Positions 8,243-16,423 of a stretch of DNA of 64,000 bases are shown piece after piece. The notes below the pieces were generated by a model. That model was given only the letters and a program-made list of their open reading frames with translations, did no database searches and was not told the DNA's origin. Origin of the DNA: Clostridia bacterium (GTDB lineage Bacteria; Bacillota; Clostridia; Oscillospirales; CAG-272). The position numbers were made by a program, and so were the translations under genes. The first letter of the stretch is position 1. Each line of letters opens with the position of its first letter. The stretch is taken from positions 1 to 64,000 of the forward strand of contig JAFQEJ010000028.1 in NCBI GenBank assembly GCA_017399105.1, given 5' to 3'.

Positions 8243-9160
8243 ATGACAGATTACGAAACACCGAGAAAACTGATATTAACTAAGCCGAGATCATCCGAGA
8301 CTGCTGAGATGGGGATGACAAGAGAGCGCTGCTTTGATACGCCGTCGGTGCTGAAGAGCATTCTCGATTATGTCGCCTGCACGGGCTGGCATCGCTGCAG
8401 CACCGCCTATATCATCGAGCACAGTGAAAGCAATCCCGACAACATCGTTTTTGTCACGCACGGCGGATGCGGCATTCTTGAGATCGGCTCGGTGGAATAC
8501 AGGCTGACTGCCGACACCATTGCGGTGGTTCCCGCACACACTGCGGCGAAGTATTATACCGATCCCGAGAGCGGCGAGTGGGAATTTCGCTGGATGCATG
8601 TGCGCGGCGTGAACGTGACCAACATCCTCAGCGTGCTTTATCGGAACAATATCTATGTGATTCCCATCGATCGGGCTTCGCTTTTTGCAGCCATCTATGA
8701 GGAGATTCTCATGAACCGTTTCAGCGGAAACGAGATGGCGCTCTTCAATTCCCGCAAGATTTCGGAGCTGCTTCATCTTTTTGTGGAGGCAACCGTGTCG
8801 AAGGGGATTATCCTCGCCGACAACAACGATTTTGTCAAGACGGTGGTGCACTACATCGAGGGCAATTATATGAATCCGATGACAAGCGAGGATATTGCAA
8901 GGTATGTCTATCTGTCGAAGGAATACACCATCAGAACCTTCAAGCGGCTGACCGGCTATTCTCCTCACGCTTATCTGAAGAAGTACCGGCTGATGAAGGC
9001 ATGCGATTATTTAAGCGACACTTCCCTTTCGATCAAGGACATTGCCGGCAGGGTGGGATATCGCTCCGAGAGCAATTTCATCGCCGAATTCAAGGGGGAA
9101 AAGGGGGTTACTCCCAGCCGCTTCAGAAAGAGCAAATACAATTTCAACGATAAACAATAA
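8243..9160 (+). CDS. AraC-family transcriptional regulator
   Basis: A 305-residue regulator with an N-terminal cupin-like sensor region (about 50-140, including FVTHGGCGILEIG) and a C-terminal pair of helix-turn-helix motifs. The first reads MTSEDIARYVYLSKEYTIRTF and the second LSIKDIAGRVGYRSESNF, followed by the family tail GVTPSRFRK. Genes of this type usually sense a sugar or metabolite and activate adjacent genes. It ends 21 bp before the URO-D-like gene, so the pair is likely co-transcribed or functionally linked. The ligand cannot be read from the sequence. Confidence 0.9.
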   Translation: MTDYETPRKLILTKPRSSETAEMGMTRERCFDTPSVLKSILDYVACTGWHRCSTAYIIEHSESNPDNIVFVTHGGCGILEIGSVEYRLTADTIAVVPAHTAAKYYTDPESGEWEFRWMHVRGVNVTNILSVLYRNNIYVIPIDRASLFAAIYEEILMNRFSGNEMALFNSRKISELLHLFVEATVSKGIILADNNDFVKTVVHYIEGNYMNPMTSEDIARYVYLSKEYTIRTFKRLTGYSPHAYLKKYRLMKACDYLSDTSLSIKDIAGRVGYRSESNFIAEFKGEKGVTPSRFRKSKYNFNDKQ

Positions 9161-9181
9161 TTTCCGAAAAGGAGCATGAAC

Positions 9182-10240
9182 ATGACATCGAAAGAACGTT
9201 TTCTCAGAATGTATCAGCACAAAGAGGCTGACCGCATCCCGATTATTGACGGTCCCTGGGCAGGAACCTTCCGCCGCTGGCACAATGAGGGACTTCCCAC
9301 TGACATCGACTGGGTTGAATATTTCGGCATCGACAAGACGGCATCCATCGGCTGCGACAACTCTCCCCGCTACGAATCCAAGGTGATCGAGGACGGCGAG
9401 GACTACACGATTTTCACCACAAACTGGGGCGCTACACTGAAGAGCTTCAAGCTGGAGGACTCCACCCCCGAATTCCTCGATTTCAAGGTCAACACCCCCG
9501 AGGCGTGGGAGGAAGCCAAGGCGCGCATGCAGTATTCGGAGGATCGCATCGACTGGGGTGGACTGAAGGCAAATTATGATCGCTGGGTGGCTGACGGAAG
9601 ATGGCTCATCGGTCAATTCTGGTTCGGCTTTGACGTGACCCACTCCTGGATGTTCGGCACGGAGGATTTCCTGGTGGCTATGTATGAGGAGCCCGACATG
9701 GTTATGGACATCTTTGACACCTATCTGAAGCTGGATCTCGCCTGCTTCGACCGCATTCTGGAGGAGGGCTACAAAATCGACTGCATCAGCTGGCCGGATG
9801 ACATGGGCTACAAGGGCACCACCTTCTTCTCCAATGAGATGTACCGCGAGCTGCTCAAGCCCTTCCACAAAAAGGCATGCGACTGGGCGCATGAAAGGGG
9901 TATCTATGTGCATCTTCACTCCTGCGGCAACATCATGGAGCGTATTGATGACCTGGTGGAAATCGGGATTGACGCGCTTAATCCTCTCGAGGTGAAGGCG
10001 GGCATGAAGCCGCTGGAGCTGAAGGAAAAATACGGCGACAAGATGGTCTTCCACGGCGGCATCAATGCGGTGCTCTGGGATGACAAGGAGGCGATTCTCG
10101 AGGAAATCCGCAGATGCGTTCCCAAGATGAAGGAGAAGGGCGGATACATTTTCTCCTCCGATCACTCGGTTCCAAACTCTGTTTCGCTGGAAAATTTCAC
10201 GGCGATTGTGGAAGAGGTTAAGCGTATCGGCGCTTATTAA
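9182..10240 (+). CDS. Uroporphyrinogen decarboxylase-like (URO-D superfamily) protein
   Basis: A 352-residue TIM-barrel protein of the URO-D/MtaA-CmuA superfamily. The N-terminus SKERFLRMYQHKEADRIPI and segments HLHSCGNIMERIDDLVEIGID and FHGGINAVLW are typical. Members of this branch are usually methyltransferases acting on corrinoid proteins or unassigned catabolic enzymes, not heme enzymes. No other heme gene is present here. The ATG at 9182 is preferred over 9176 because AAAAGGAG sits 7 nt before it, while 9176 would be only 1 nt away. It follows the AraC regulator closely and may be its target. No corrinoid-binding protein is encoded nearby, so the substrate is unknown. Confidence 0.8.
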   Translation: MTSKERFLRMYQHKEADRIPIIDGPWAGTFRRWHNEGLPTDIDWVEYFGIDKTASIGCDNSPRYESKVIEDGEDYTIFTTNWGATLKSFKLEDSTPEFLDFKVNTPEAWEEAKARMQYSEDRIDWGGLKANYDRWVADGRWLIGQFWFGFDVTHSWMFGTEDFLVAMYEEPDMVMDIFDTYLKLDLACFDRILEEGYKIDCISWPDDMGYKGTTFFSNEMYRELLKPFHKKACDWAHERGIYVHLHSCGNIMERIDDLVEIGIDALNPLEVKAGMKPLELKEKYGDKMVFHGGINAVLWDDKEAILEEIRRCVPKMKEKGGYIFSSDHSVPNSVSLENFTAIVEEVKRIGAY

Positions 10241-10284
10241 GAAATATATTAACGGGATGCGGTATTACAGTCCCGGTCGGAATT

Positions 10285-10315
10285 CAGGCGGTGCAAAATG
10301 TGCTGCCTGTTTTTG
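10285..10315 (+). terminator. Possible terminator of the URO-D-like gene
   Basis: CAGGC and GCCTG flank a loop with partial internal pairing and are followed by TTTTTG, about 45 bp after the stop codon. The stem is short. Confidence 0.45.
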
Positions 10316-10457
10316 TATTGCCGAAATTGGGAAGTATATGCGTGAGCAGATTATAGCTTCCGCCTCAGATGGTTTTCTGAACTGCGAAGTGACCGTTGAT
10401 TTGTCCGAGTACCTGCGAGTATAAGTGATTGCCGCCACACCCGAAAAAGATTTAAAT

Positions 10458-10497
10458 AAAAAAAGTGGCTGCCGCAAATGGAACATTTGCAGCAGCC
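10458..10497 (-). terminator. Terminator of the rubrerythrin gene
   Basis: Strong hairpin: GGCTGC...GCAGCC continued by GCAAATG...CATTTGC around GAA. The minus-strand product runs into seven U. Confidence 0.75.
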
Positions 10498-10603
10498 CAA
10501 CCCCAAAACCTTTCATTTGAGGCGTTTTTAATTGGTTTCGGGGCGTAAAACACGCTGAAATAGCGGTCTTTGACCGACGATATCAATTCTTCTTAAGGAA
10601 GGA

Positions 10604-11269
10604 TTAATAATTTTCGCAGTTGAGCTCAAAATAGCTCTGAGGATGGCTGCAGGTGGGGCAAATTTCGGGAGCTTCGGTACCTACAACGAGGTGACCGCAG
10701 TTACGGCATTCCCAAACCTTGACACTGCTCTTCTTGAAGACCTCGGCAGTTTCAACATTCTTAAGGAGTGCGCGGTAACGCTCTTCATGATGCTTCTCGA
10801 TTTCGGCAACAAGACGGAACTTAGCTGCCAGCTCGGTAAAGCCTTCTTTCTCAGCAGTTTCGGCAAAGCCCTTGTACATGTCGGTCCATTCGTAATTTTC
10901 GCCTTCGGCTGCTGCCTTCAGATTTTCAGCAGTATCACCGATGCCGCCAAGCTCCTTGAACCACAGCTTTGCGTGTTCTTTTTCATTGTCAGCAGTCTTA
11001 AGGAAGAGTGCCGCAATCTGCTCATAGCCCTCTTTCTTAGCCTTTGAAGCGAAGTAGGTGTACTTGTTTCTCGCCTGAGATTCGCCGGCAAAAGCAGCCT
11101 CCAGATTCTTTTCGGTCTGTGTTCCCGCATACTTGGATGCAGCGGACTTTTCGGCAATCTTTTCGAGCTTGTCGCCGGTTACCTTACAGCGGGGACATAT
11201 TGCTTCATATCCTTCGGGTACATCAAAAATCTCGCCGCAGACCTTGCATTTGTAGGTATAGGTTGTCAT
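10604..11269 (-). CDS. Rubrerythrin with zinc-ribbon/rubredoxin-like modules at both ends
   Basis: Peroxide-scavenging non-heme iron protein of anaerobes (221 residues). An N-terminal four-Cys module (CKVCGEIF...CPRC, residues 8-30) is followed by a ferritin-like four-helix domain. That domain carries the metal ligands in [24 protein letters not shown] and [13 protein letters not shown]-terminal rubredoxin-type module (CRNCGHLV...CPTC) closes the protein. Classical rubrerythrin has only the C-terminal rubredoxin and reverse rubrerythrin only the N-terminal one. Having both is less usual and may provide two electron-transfer or structural sites. It is monocistronic, with its own promoter. Confidence 0.93.
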   Translation of the reverse strand: MTTYTYKCKVCGEIFDVPEGYEAICPRCKVTGDKLEKIAEKSAASKYAGTQTEKNLEAAFAGESQARNKYTYFASKAKKEGYEQIAALFLKTADNEKEHAKLWFKELGGIGDTAENLKAAAEGENYEWTDMYKGFAETAEKEGFTELAAKFRLVAEIEKHHEERYRALLKNVETAEVFKKSSVKVWECRNCGHLVVGTEAPEICPTCSHPQSYFELNCENY

Positions 11270-11304
11270 ATAATACCTCCGTAATCAAAATATTTTCAGT
11301 GCTT

Positions 11305-11333
11305 ATTATAACACCAATTTCAGAAAATTACAA
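11305..11333 (-). promoter_or_regulatory. Promoter of the rubrerythrin gene
   Basis: TTGTAA and TATAAT separated by 17 bp, about 35 bp upstream of the start codon. No clear PerR box was recognised by eye. Confidence 0.65.
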
Positions 11334-11361
11334 CATTTTCATAATTTTTTTACATATAAGT

Positions 11362-11393
11362 AAACCTGCACACCGTTTAGGCATGCAGGTTCT
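11362..11393 (-). terminator. Terminator after the Trp-type ABC operon
   Basis: AACCTGCA pairs with TGCAGGTT immediately after the ATPase stop codon. The following U-run is broken (TTTACTTATAT). Confidence 0.55.
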
Positions 11394-11395
11394 GT

Positions 11396-12175
11396 TTACA
11401 CCGAATTTCCCGCTTCGATGCTGATACCGTTAAAGATATCGAGAATACTCTCAATCTTTAATTCTTCCTTCTCTTCCCCGGCTGCATCGAGAACGCATCC
11501 GCCTTTATGCATCATGATCAGTCTGGAGCCATATTCTACGGCAAAGCGGAGATTGTGGGTGACCATCATTGATGTGATCTTATGACGGCGAACCAGCTTA
11601 TCGGTCAGCGCCATGATAATTTCGGAGGATTTTGGATCGAGGGCGGCGGTATGCTCATCGAGGATCAGCAGATCAATATCGCTCATATTGGCAATCACAA
11701 GGGCAAGAGCCTGTCGCTGTCCGCCGCTGAGTGAGCCTACCTCTGTGTTGAGGCGGTTTTCCAGTCCCATGGAGCACTCCTCGAGCAGTGTGCGGTAATA
11801 GTCGATACGCTTTTTGTTGACTGCGGGAGTCAGAGAATAGCGTTTATTCTTATTATCAGCCAGAGCCATATTTTCAAGAATGGTCAGTCCGGAGCAGGTT
11901 CCTGCCTTGGGATCCTGAAACACGCGTCCGATCTTTGAAGCACGCTTATGTTCCTTTACATGGGTAAGATCGGTATCGCCCAGCAGAATCTTTCCGCTGT
12001 CCGGAGTGAGGGTTCCGCAGAGCAGATTGAGCAGTGTTGTCTTGCCGCTTCCGTTGGAGCCGATGATAGAGACGAATTCACCGTCGGAAACCTTCAGATT
12101 GAAGTCATTAAAAAGGACGTTTTCATCCACAGTACCGGGATTGAAAGTTTTATTTATATGTTCAAAGCAGATCAT
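11396..12175 (-). CDS. trpZ: ABC transporter ATP-binding protein (TrpZ type)
   Basis: ATPase of an importer in the family that pairs with DUF-type permeases and ABC_sub_bind lipoproteins. It has Walker A GSNGSGKTT, signature LSGGQRQ, Walker B LLILDEHTAALD and switch His in MVTHNLRF. The length is 259 residues. It overlaps the permease gene by 4 bp, which indicates translational coupling. The tryptophan assignment rests on the Trp T-box upstream of the operon, not on the ATPase itself. Confidence 0.88.
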   Translation of the reverse strand: MICFEHINKTFNPGTVDENVLFNDFNLKVSDGEFVSIIGSNGSGKTTLLNLLCGTLTPDSGKILLGDTDLTHVKEHKRASKIGRVFQDPKAGTCSGLTILENMALADNKNKRYSLTPAVNKKRIDYYRTLLEECSMGLENRLNTEVGSLSGGQRQALALVIANMSDIDLLILDEHTAALDPKSSEIIMALTDKLVRRHKITSMMVTHNLRFAVEYGSRLIMMHKGGCVLDAAGEEKEELKIESILDIFNGISIEAGNSV

Positions 12176-13086
12176 TTTGCCTTCTTTCCCGCCAGCTTCA
12201 GCTTACCGCTGAGGACAAGTGCGATTGTAAAGATAACTGCCATCAGAAGCTTCAGATACTGCGTGGGCAGTCCCAGCGCCAGCGCCAGGGAGAGGCATGC
12301 CTTATAGAGAATGCTGCCGAAGATGACCATGGTTGTGGCTTTGAGAAGCTTGATATTCTTGAATACGCTGAGACCGATGATGACCGATGCCAGTCCAAGC
12401 ACGACCATTCCGACGCCCATCTGCGTATCTGCCGAGCCCTTTGACTGAGCGATAACTGCGCCTGCCACAGCCGCAAAGCCGTTGCCCAGTGACAGACCGA
12501 GAATTTTGGAGGTTCCCGGGTCACGGGAAAGCATGGTCACGAACTGCTCGTTGTTGCCTGTGGCACGCAGGAGAAGTCCGGTTTTGGTCTTCAGGAAGAG
12601 GTCGAGCAGAATTTTGCAGAGGATCACCAGAAGGAGTGAGATAACCAGTGTACGGATCTGAACTCCTGCGATGCGCTCGGGAATCAGCGAGGCGATGCCG
12701 CTGTCGAAAACGGTAGGCAGCTTAAAGAAGGTGGCAATTGAGAAGCCGCCGGTGCCTGCCATCAGCAGTACCATGTTGATCGAAAGCAGTGAGGTATAGA
12801 CCAGGATGCCGCAGAGCAGCGGTCGGATATTGAATTTTACATGCAGGACACCGGTCAACGAGCCTGCAAGAGCGCCGCAGACAAAGGCTGCAATCAGCGA
12901 CAGCCACGGGTTAAAGCTCTTAATGATGAGCAGTGCCGAGACAATAGCACCCAGCGGCATGGTTCCGTCCACCGAAAGATCGGGGAAATCGAGGATTGTA
13001 TAGGTAATGTACACGCCGAGCGCCATGATTGCATACATCAGGCCCTCTTCAAAGGTGACGCGGAGTATGTTGATAATAACGTCCAT
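12172..13086 (-). CDS. trpY: ABC transporter permease (TrpY type)
   Basis: Integral-membrane subunit of 304 residues with about eight hydrophobic segments, e.g. FVCGALAGSLTGVLHV and VIFTIALVLSGKLKL. It resembles the branched-chain-type permease superfamily (COG4120-like). The motif LRATGNNEQFVTMLSRDPG is characteristic of this permease type. It lies between the substrate-binding lipoprotein gene (18 bp upstream) and the ATPase gene (4-bp overlap). One permease gene implies a homodimer in the complex. Confidence 0.88.
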   Translation of the reverse strand: MDVIINILRVTFEEGLMYAIMALGVYITYTILDFPDLSVDGTMPLGAIVSALLIIKSFNPWLSLIAAFVCGALAGSLTGVLHVKFNIRPLLCGILVYTSLLSINMVLLMAGTGGFSIATFFKLPTVFDSGIASLIPERIAGVQIRTLVISLLLVILCKILLDLFLKTKTGLLLRATGNNEQFVTMLSRDPGTSKILGLSLGNGFAAVAGAVIAQSKGSADTQMGVGMVVLGLASVIIGLSVFKNIKLLKATTMVIFGSILYKACLSLALALGLPTQYLKLLMAVIFTIALVLSGKLKLAGKKAK

Positions 13087-13104
13087 TATGTTCTCTTTTA
13101 TTCT

Positions 13105-14100
13105 TTATTCTGCGTTTGTTGTGACAAGCTCAGCATTTGCGTAAGCTTCGGGGATGGCAAGTCCGAACTTTTCGGCAACCTCGGTGTTGACAACCGGAGT
13201 TCCTTCAGTAATCTGTCCGACTGCCATTGCGGAAGCATCTTCGCCGTTCAGAACCTTTACTGCCATCTCAGCGGTAACCTCGCCCAGCTTGACATAGTCG
13301 ATGCTGATCGATGCGAGACAGCCGTTCTTGACCTGCTCAACCTCGGAGCCGTAAACGGGGATGCCTGCTTCACCTGCAATTTCAAGAAGTGTGCCGAGGT
13401 TTTTAACCACGTTGTTATCGGTAAAGTTGTTGATGCAGTCTACCTTTGCTGCGAGAGATGTTGCTGCCTGGGGAATATCGGCTGCTGTATTGACGCTCTG
13501 TTCAACAATTTCGATGCCCTTTGCCGCAGCAACCTCCTTGAGTCGGTTCAGCTGAGAGATGGAATTTGCTTCGTCGGTGGTATAGAGAACGCCGATCTTC
13601 TTCACATCGGGCTGGAAGGCTGTGATCAAATCTACCTGAGCTGCGAGATCGAGAATATCGGATGTACCGGTGACATTTCCGCCGGAGGCTTCCATCGAAT
13701 CGCAGAGACCTGCGAGAACGGGGTCGGATACTGCGCAGAACACAACGGGGATATCGCTGTTCGCTGCTGCCGCATATGCAGAGACGGCTGCATTGGTAGC
13801 GATGGCGATGATCATATCGTAATTCTTAGCGACCATGTTGCCCGCGATGGTATCGCATGCTGCAGAGTCGAAGTTGCCGTCCTGACGGTCTATTGTGTAC
13901 TTGCCCGCATATTCGCTGGCTTCAAGTCCTTGAAGGATGCCGTTATAGCAGTTATCAAGCGAAGGATGGCTGCCCAGCTGGATTACGCCGATTTTAAGTT
14001 TACCGTCGTCATCACCGCAGGAAACCATGGAAAAGGAAAGCAGTGCAATCATGCATGCAAGAATCAGGCTGAGTGTTTTGAAAAGCTTTTTATTTGTCAT
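13105..14100 (-). CDS. trpX: ABC transporter substrate-binding lipoprotein (TrpX type)
   Basis: Extracytoplasmic binding protein of the ABC_sub_bind (PF04392-like) family, 331 residues. The start is set at MTNKKLFKTL, which gives a proper lipoprotein signal: basic N-terminus, hydrophobic run, and a lipobox ending at Cys in SMVSCGDDD. A weak GAGGTAC site lies upstream, and the longer frame reading would put extra residues before the signal. Family segments include GVIQLGSHPSLDNCYNGI and PVVFCAVSDPV. It is the first gene after a tRNA-Trp-type T-box, so tryptophan is the likely ligand. Confidence 0.88.
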   Translation of the reverse strand: MTNKKLFKTLSLILACMIALLSFSMVSCGDDDGKLKIGVIQLGSHPSLDNCYNGILQGLEASEYAGKYTIDRQDGNFDSAACDTIAGNMVAKNYDMIIAIATNAAVSAYAAAANSDIPVVFCAVSDPVLAGLCDSMEASGGNVTGTSDILDLAAQVDLITAFQPDVKKIGVLYTTDEANSISQLNRLKEVAAAKGIEIVEQSVNTAADIPQAATSLAAKVDCINNFTDNNVVKNLGTLLEIAGEAGIPVYGSEVEQVKNGCLASISIDYVKLGEVTAEMAVKVLNGEDASAMAVGQITEGTPVVNTEVAEKFGLAIPEAYANAELVTTNAE

Positions 14101-14207
14101 TTTTATGTACCTCATTTCAATATTCAATAGATGTTTTGATTTCTTCAAGCTCTTGAAGCCCGCCATCGTCTGTCCAGTATCATGATAAAATCTCCTTTAA
14201 AAATAGA

Positions 14208-14470
14208 AAACTCCCGTCCCAATCTATGGGACAGGAGTATAATTCCTGCGATACCACCCAAATTCACTTCGCTCAGGCGAAATGCACTCTGCCGCGTACC
14301 AACATACGCGCGCCAATATAACGGTTGACTGCCGTCTTCCCTAACAATGCATGCTCGGGTTGCCCTCATAAGTCCATTCACCGCAGGACTCAACGCCGCA
14401 TTCCACCAATCGCGGCTCTCTTGGATGAGTGATCTTCGGTTACTACTCTTAATCACAGGTTTGATATGAT
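14208..14470 (-). promoter_or_regulatory. T-box leader, specifier UGG (tRNA-Trp)
   Basis: The minus-strand leader shows the T-box order. Stem I begins with AAGAGTAGTAACC (AGTA motif), then AGAGAGCCGCGATTGGTGGAA, then a specifier loop reading GTGAA-TGG-AC (TGG at 14374-14376). It ends with the conserved GGGTGGTATCGCAGG antiterminator sequence. Uncharged tRNA-Trp should stabilise the antiterminator and allow trpXYZ expression. The specifier call is by eye. A Stem I fold would settle the reading frame of the loop. Confidence 0.9.
14209..14239 (-). terminator. T-box terminator before trpX
   Basis: ACTCCTGTCCCA pairs with TGGGACGGGAGT around ATAGAT and is followed by a U-rich run (TTTTCTATTTTT). 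Its 5' arm overlaps the antiterminator partner region. Confidence 0.9.
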
Positions 14471-14477
14471 GATAATA

Positions 14478-14506
14478 TGTTATCACAGTAATACGAAATT
14501 GTCAAG
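14478..14506 (-). promoter_or_regulatory. Promoter of the T-box/trpXYZ transcript
   Basis: TTGACA (14501-14506) and TAACAT (14478-14483), spacer 17 bp. The transcript would start a few bases before Stem I. Confidence 0.75.
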
Positions 14507-14513
14507 AGTTTTT

Positions 14514-16274
14514 TTACTTTTTTGCCTGAGGAAGTGCGTATTTTGTCTTATACAGCTCGTAATTGGTGTTGTAGGAGCCTGCTTCATCATTTCTGACGCT
14601 GTTCAGATACTCGTGTGCGTCGAGGTTGGAATCTTTGATACGGATGATGCAGACCGCGATATTCGAGCAGTGGTCGGACACACGCTCAAAGTTTGTAAGC
14701 AGATCCGAGAACACAAAACCGTGCTCGATCGTGCAGGAGCCGCTCTGAACGCGTTCGATATGACGTGCGCGGATATCATCCTTAAGATGATCGATTACCT
14801 CTTCGAGAGGCTCTACATCGGCTGCGATGCGTGTGTTCTCTGTCTTGAATGCCTCGGTTGTAATGTTGAGGACCTCCTCCAGCGCCGCCATCATGATCTG
14901 AAGCTCATGCTTTGCGCTGTCGGTGAACTTGATGCCCTTATCGTTTAACTCCTCGGCAGCTTCGACAATGTTGACTGCATGGTCACTGATGCGCTCAAGG
15001 TCACCGATGTTGTGAAGCAGCTTGGATACCTCATGGCTGTCGTCATCACTGAGGCTCTTGCTGCTCAGCTTAACCAGATAGGAGCCCAGTCTGTCCTCGA
15101 AGATATCGACCTTTTCTTCGCCTGCACGGATATCAGCAGCAATCTCTGCGTTATAATTATCGACGATATGGAGTGCCTTGACCATGGCGCTGGAAGCAAT
15201 TTCAGCCATTTTGCAGGCTTCCTTCTTGCACTGCTCAATCGCAAAGGAAGGAACAGAGAGGAAACGCTCGTCGAGGTGGGTGGTTTCTGCTTCTTCAGCC
15301 TTATCGGGAACGGTAAGCTCGGCAAGCTTGCAGAGATGCTTGTTGAAGGGGAGAAGAATTGCGGTTGCGGTCACATTAAAGAGTGTATGCACGATCGCGA
15401 TATTGACATTGTTAATTGCATCACCGAAGAAAGGGAAGCTGATGATTGCATGCAGTACATAGAATCCAATAAGGAAAATTACCGTACCGATAATGTTAAA
15501 ATAGAGGTGAACAAAGGCGGCACGTTTTGCGTTCTTCTTGGCGCCGATACTGGAGATCAGTGCTGTAACGCAGGTACCGATGTTCTGACCGAGCAGAATG
15601 GGAAGTGCTGCGCCGAAGGAAAGGCTTCCGGTCATTGAGACCGCCTGGAGAATACCGACTGCAGCGGAAGAGGATTGAACAATCGCGGTCATGATTGCAC
15701 CGGCAAGCACACCGAAGACGGGGTTCTCGAACAACAGAAGCATGTTTCGGAACTCGGGAACATCCTGAAGGGGCTTGACTGCTGCAGACATAGCGGACAT
15801 ACCGTACATGAGGACTGCAAAGCCGATCATGATCGATGCGATGTCTTTTTTCTTGCCGGATTTTACAAACATGGTGATCATCACGCCGACAATCGCGATG
15901 ATGGGAGAGAAGGAGTCGGGCTTTAACAGCTTCATGATGACAGAGGTGCCCTCAATGCTCTGAAGGCTGAGGACCCACGCGGTTATGGTGGTTCCGATAT
16001 TGGCACCCATGATGATGCCGACTGCCTGTGTCAGCTTCATAATGCCCGAGTTGACAAAGCCGACGACCATAACGGTAGTGGCTGATGATGACTGAATAAC
16101 TGCTGTGACTGCAAGACCGAGAAGAACGCCCTTGATGGGTCTGTTGGTCATGCTTTCGAGAATGCGTTCAAGCTTACCGCCGGCAAGCTTTTCAAGACCG
16201 GCGCCCATGTAATCCATACCAAACAGGAACAGGGCAAGTCCTCCGATCAGTGATAATACTCCGAAAATATCCAT
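14514..16274 (-). CDS. Na+/phosphate cotransporter (NptA/PhoU-tail type)
   Basis: Membrane carrier importing phosphate with sodium, 586 residues. Two inverted Na/Pi cotransporter repeats carry the signature QSSSATTVMV (about residue 60) and QSSSAAVGIL (about 200). Hydrophobic helices fill residues 1-310. A soluble PhoU-like helical domain follows (about 340-570, e.g. LLHNIGDLERISDHAVNI and TNFERVSDHCSNI). This layout matches the bacterial NptA branch with C-terminal PhoU. Its stop lies right against the promoter of the T-box unit. No pst or pho regulator genes are nearby. Confidence 0.92.
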   Translation of the reverse strand: MDIFGVLSLIGGLALFLFGMDYMGAGLEKLAGGKLERILESMTNRPIKGVLLGLAVTAVIQSSSATTVMVVGFVNSGIMKLTQAVGIIMGANIGTTITAWVLSLQSIEGTSVIMKLLKPDSFSPIIAIVGVMITMFVKSGKKKDIASIMIGFAVLMYGMSAMSAAVKPLQDVPEFRNMLLLFENPVFGVLAGAIMTAIVQSSSAAVGILQAVSMTGSLSFGAALPILLGQNIGTCVTALISSIGAKKNAKRAAFVHLYFNIIGTVIFLIGFYVLHAIISFPFFGDAINNVNIAIVHTLFNVTATAILLPFNKHLCKLAELTVPDKAEEAETTHLDERFLSVPSFAIEQCKKEACKMAEIASSAMVKALHIVDNYNAEIAADIRAGEEKVDIFEDRLGSYLVKLSSKSLSDDDSHEVSKLLHNIGDLERISDHAVNIVEAAEELNDKGIKFTDSAKHELQIMMAALEEVLNITTEAFKTENTRIAADVEPLEEVIDHLKDDIRARHIERVQSGSCTIEHGFVFSDLLTNFERVSDHCSNIAVCIIRIKDSNLDAHEYLNSVRNDEAGSYNTNYELYKTKYALPQAKK

Positions 16275-16391
16275 ATGATATCCTTTCTTCGTTTTCTTTT
16301 TCTTTCTTTATTCCAATTTCGTCCACTATAAATGATAACTTTCTGTTATGAATATTTCTCACATGGTAGATGAACATTTTGTTAAGATAAC

Positions 16392-16419
16392 AAAAAATCC
16401 CGGACTCTTCATCCGGGAT
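16392..16419 (-). terminator. Terminator of galE
   Basis: ATCCCGGA...TCCGGGAT followed by six U on the minus strand, directly after the galE stop codon. Confidence 0.85.
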
Positions 16420-16423
16420 CATG

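Larger units (their letters stand above)
10241..10603. other. Intergenic region between convergent genes
   Basis: About 360 bp holding two terminator-like hairpins that face the two flanking genes. No supported gene or RNA family was found. A 72-codon frame crosses it but lacks a ribosome site and recognisable content. Confidence 0.55.

Noticed and set aside
9182..10240. Heme-pathway hemE
   Set aside because: The fold matches, but the sequence belongs to the methyltransferase-like URO-D branch, and the AraC neighbour argues against heme synthesis.
10206..10424. 72-codon ORF after the URO-D-like gene
   Set aside because: It starts inside the upstream gene, lacks a ribosome site and crosses a terminator-like hairpin.
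12841..14130. 429-codon plus-strand ORF opposite trpX and trpY
   Set aside because: Antisense shadow of two recognised transporter genes, Cys/Asp-rich low-complexity translation.
14145..14486. 113-codon ORF across the T-box
   Set aside because: It coincides with the conserved RNA leader, whose motifs explain the sequence better.
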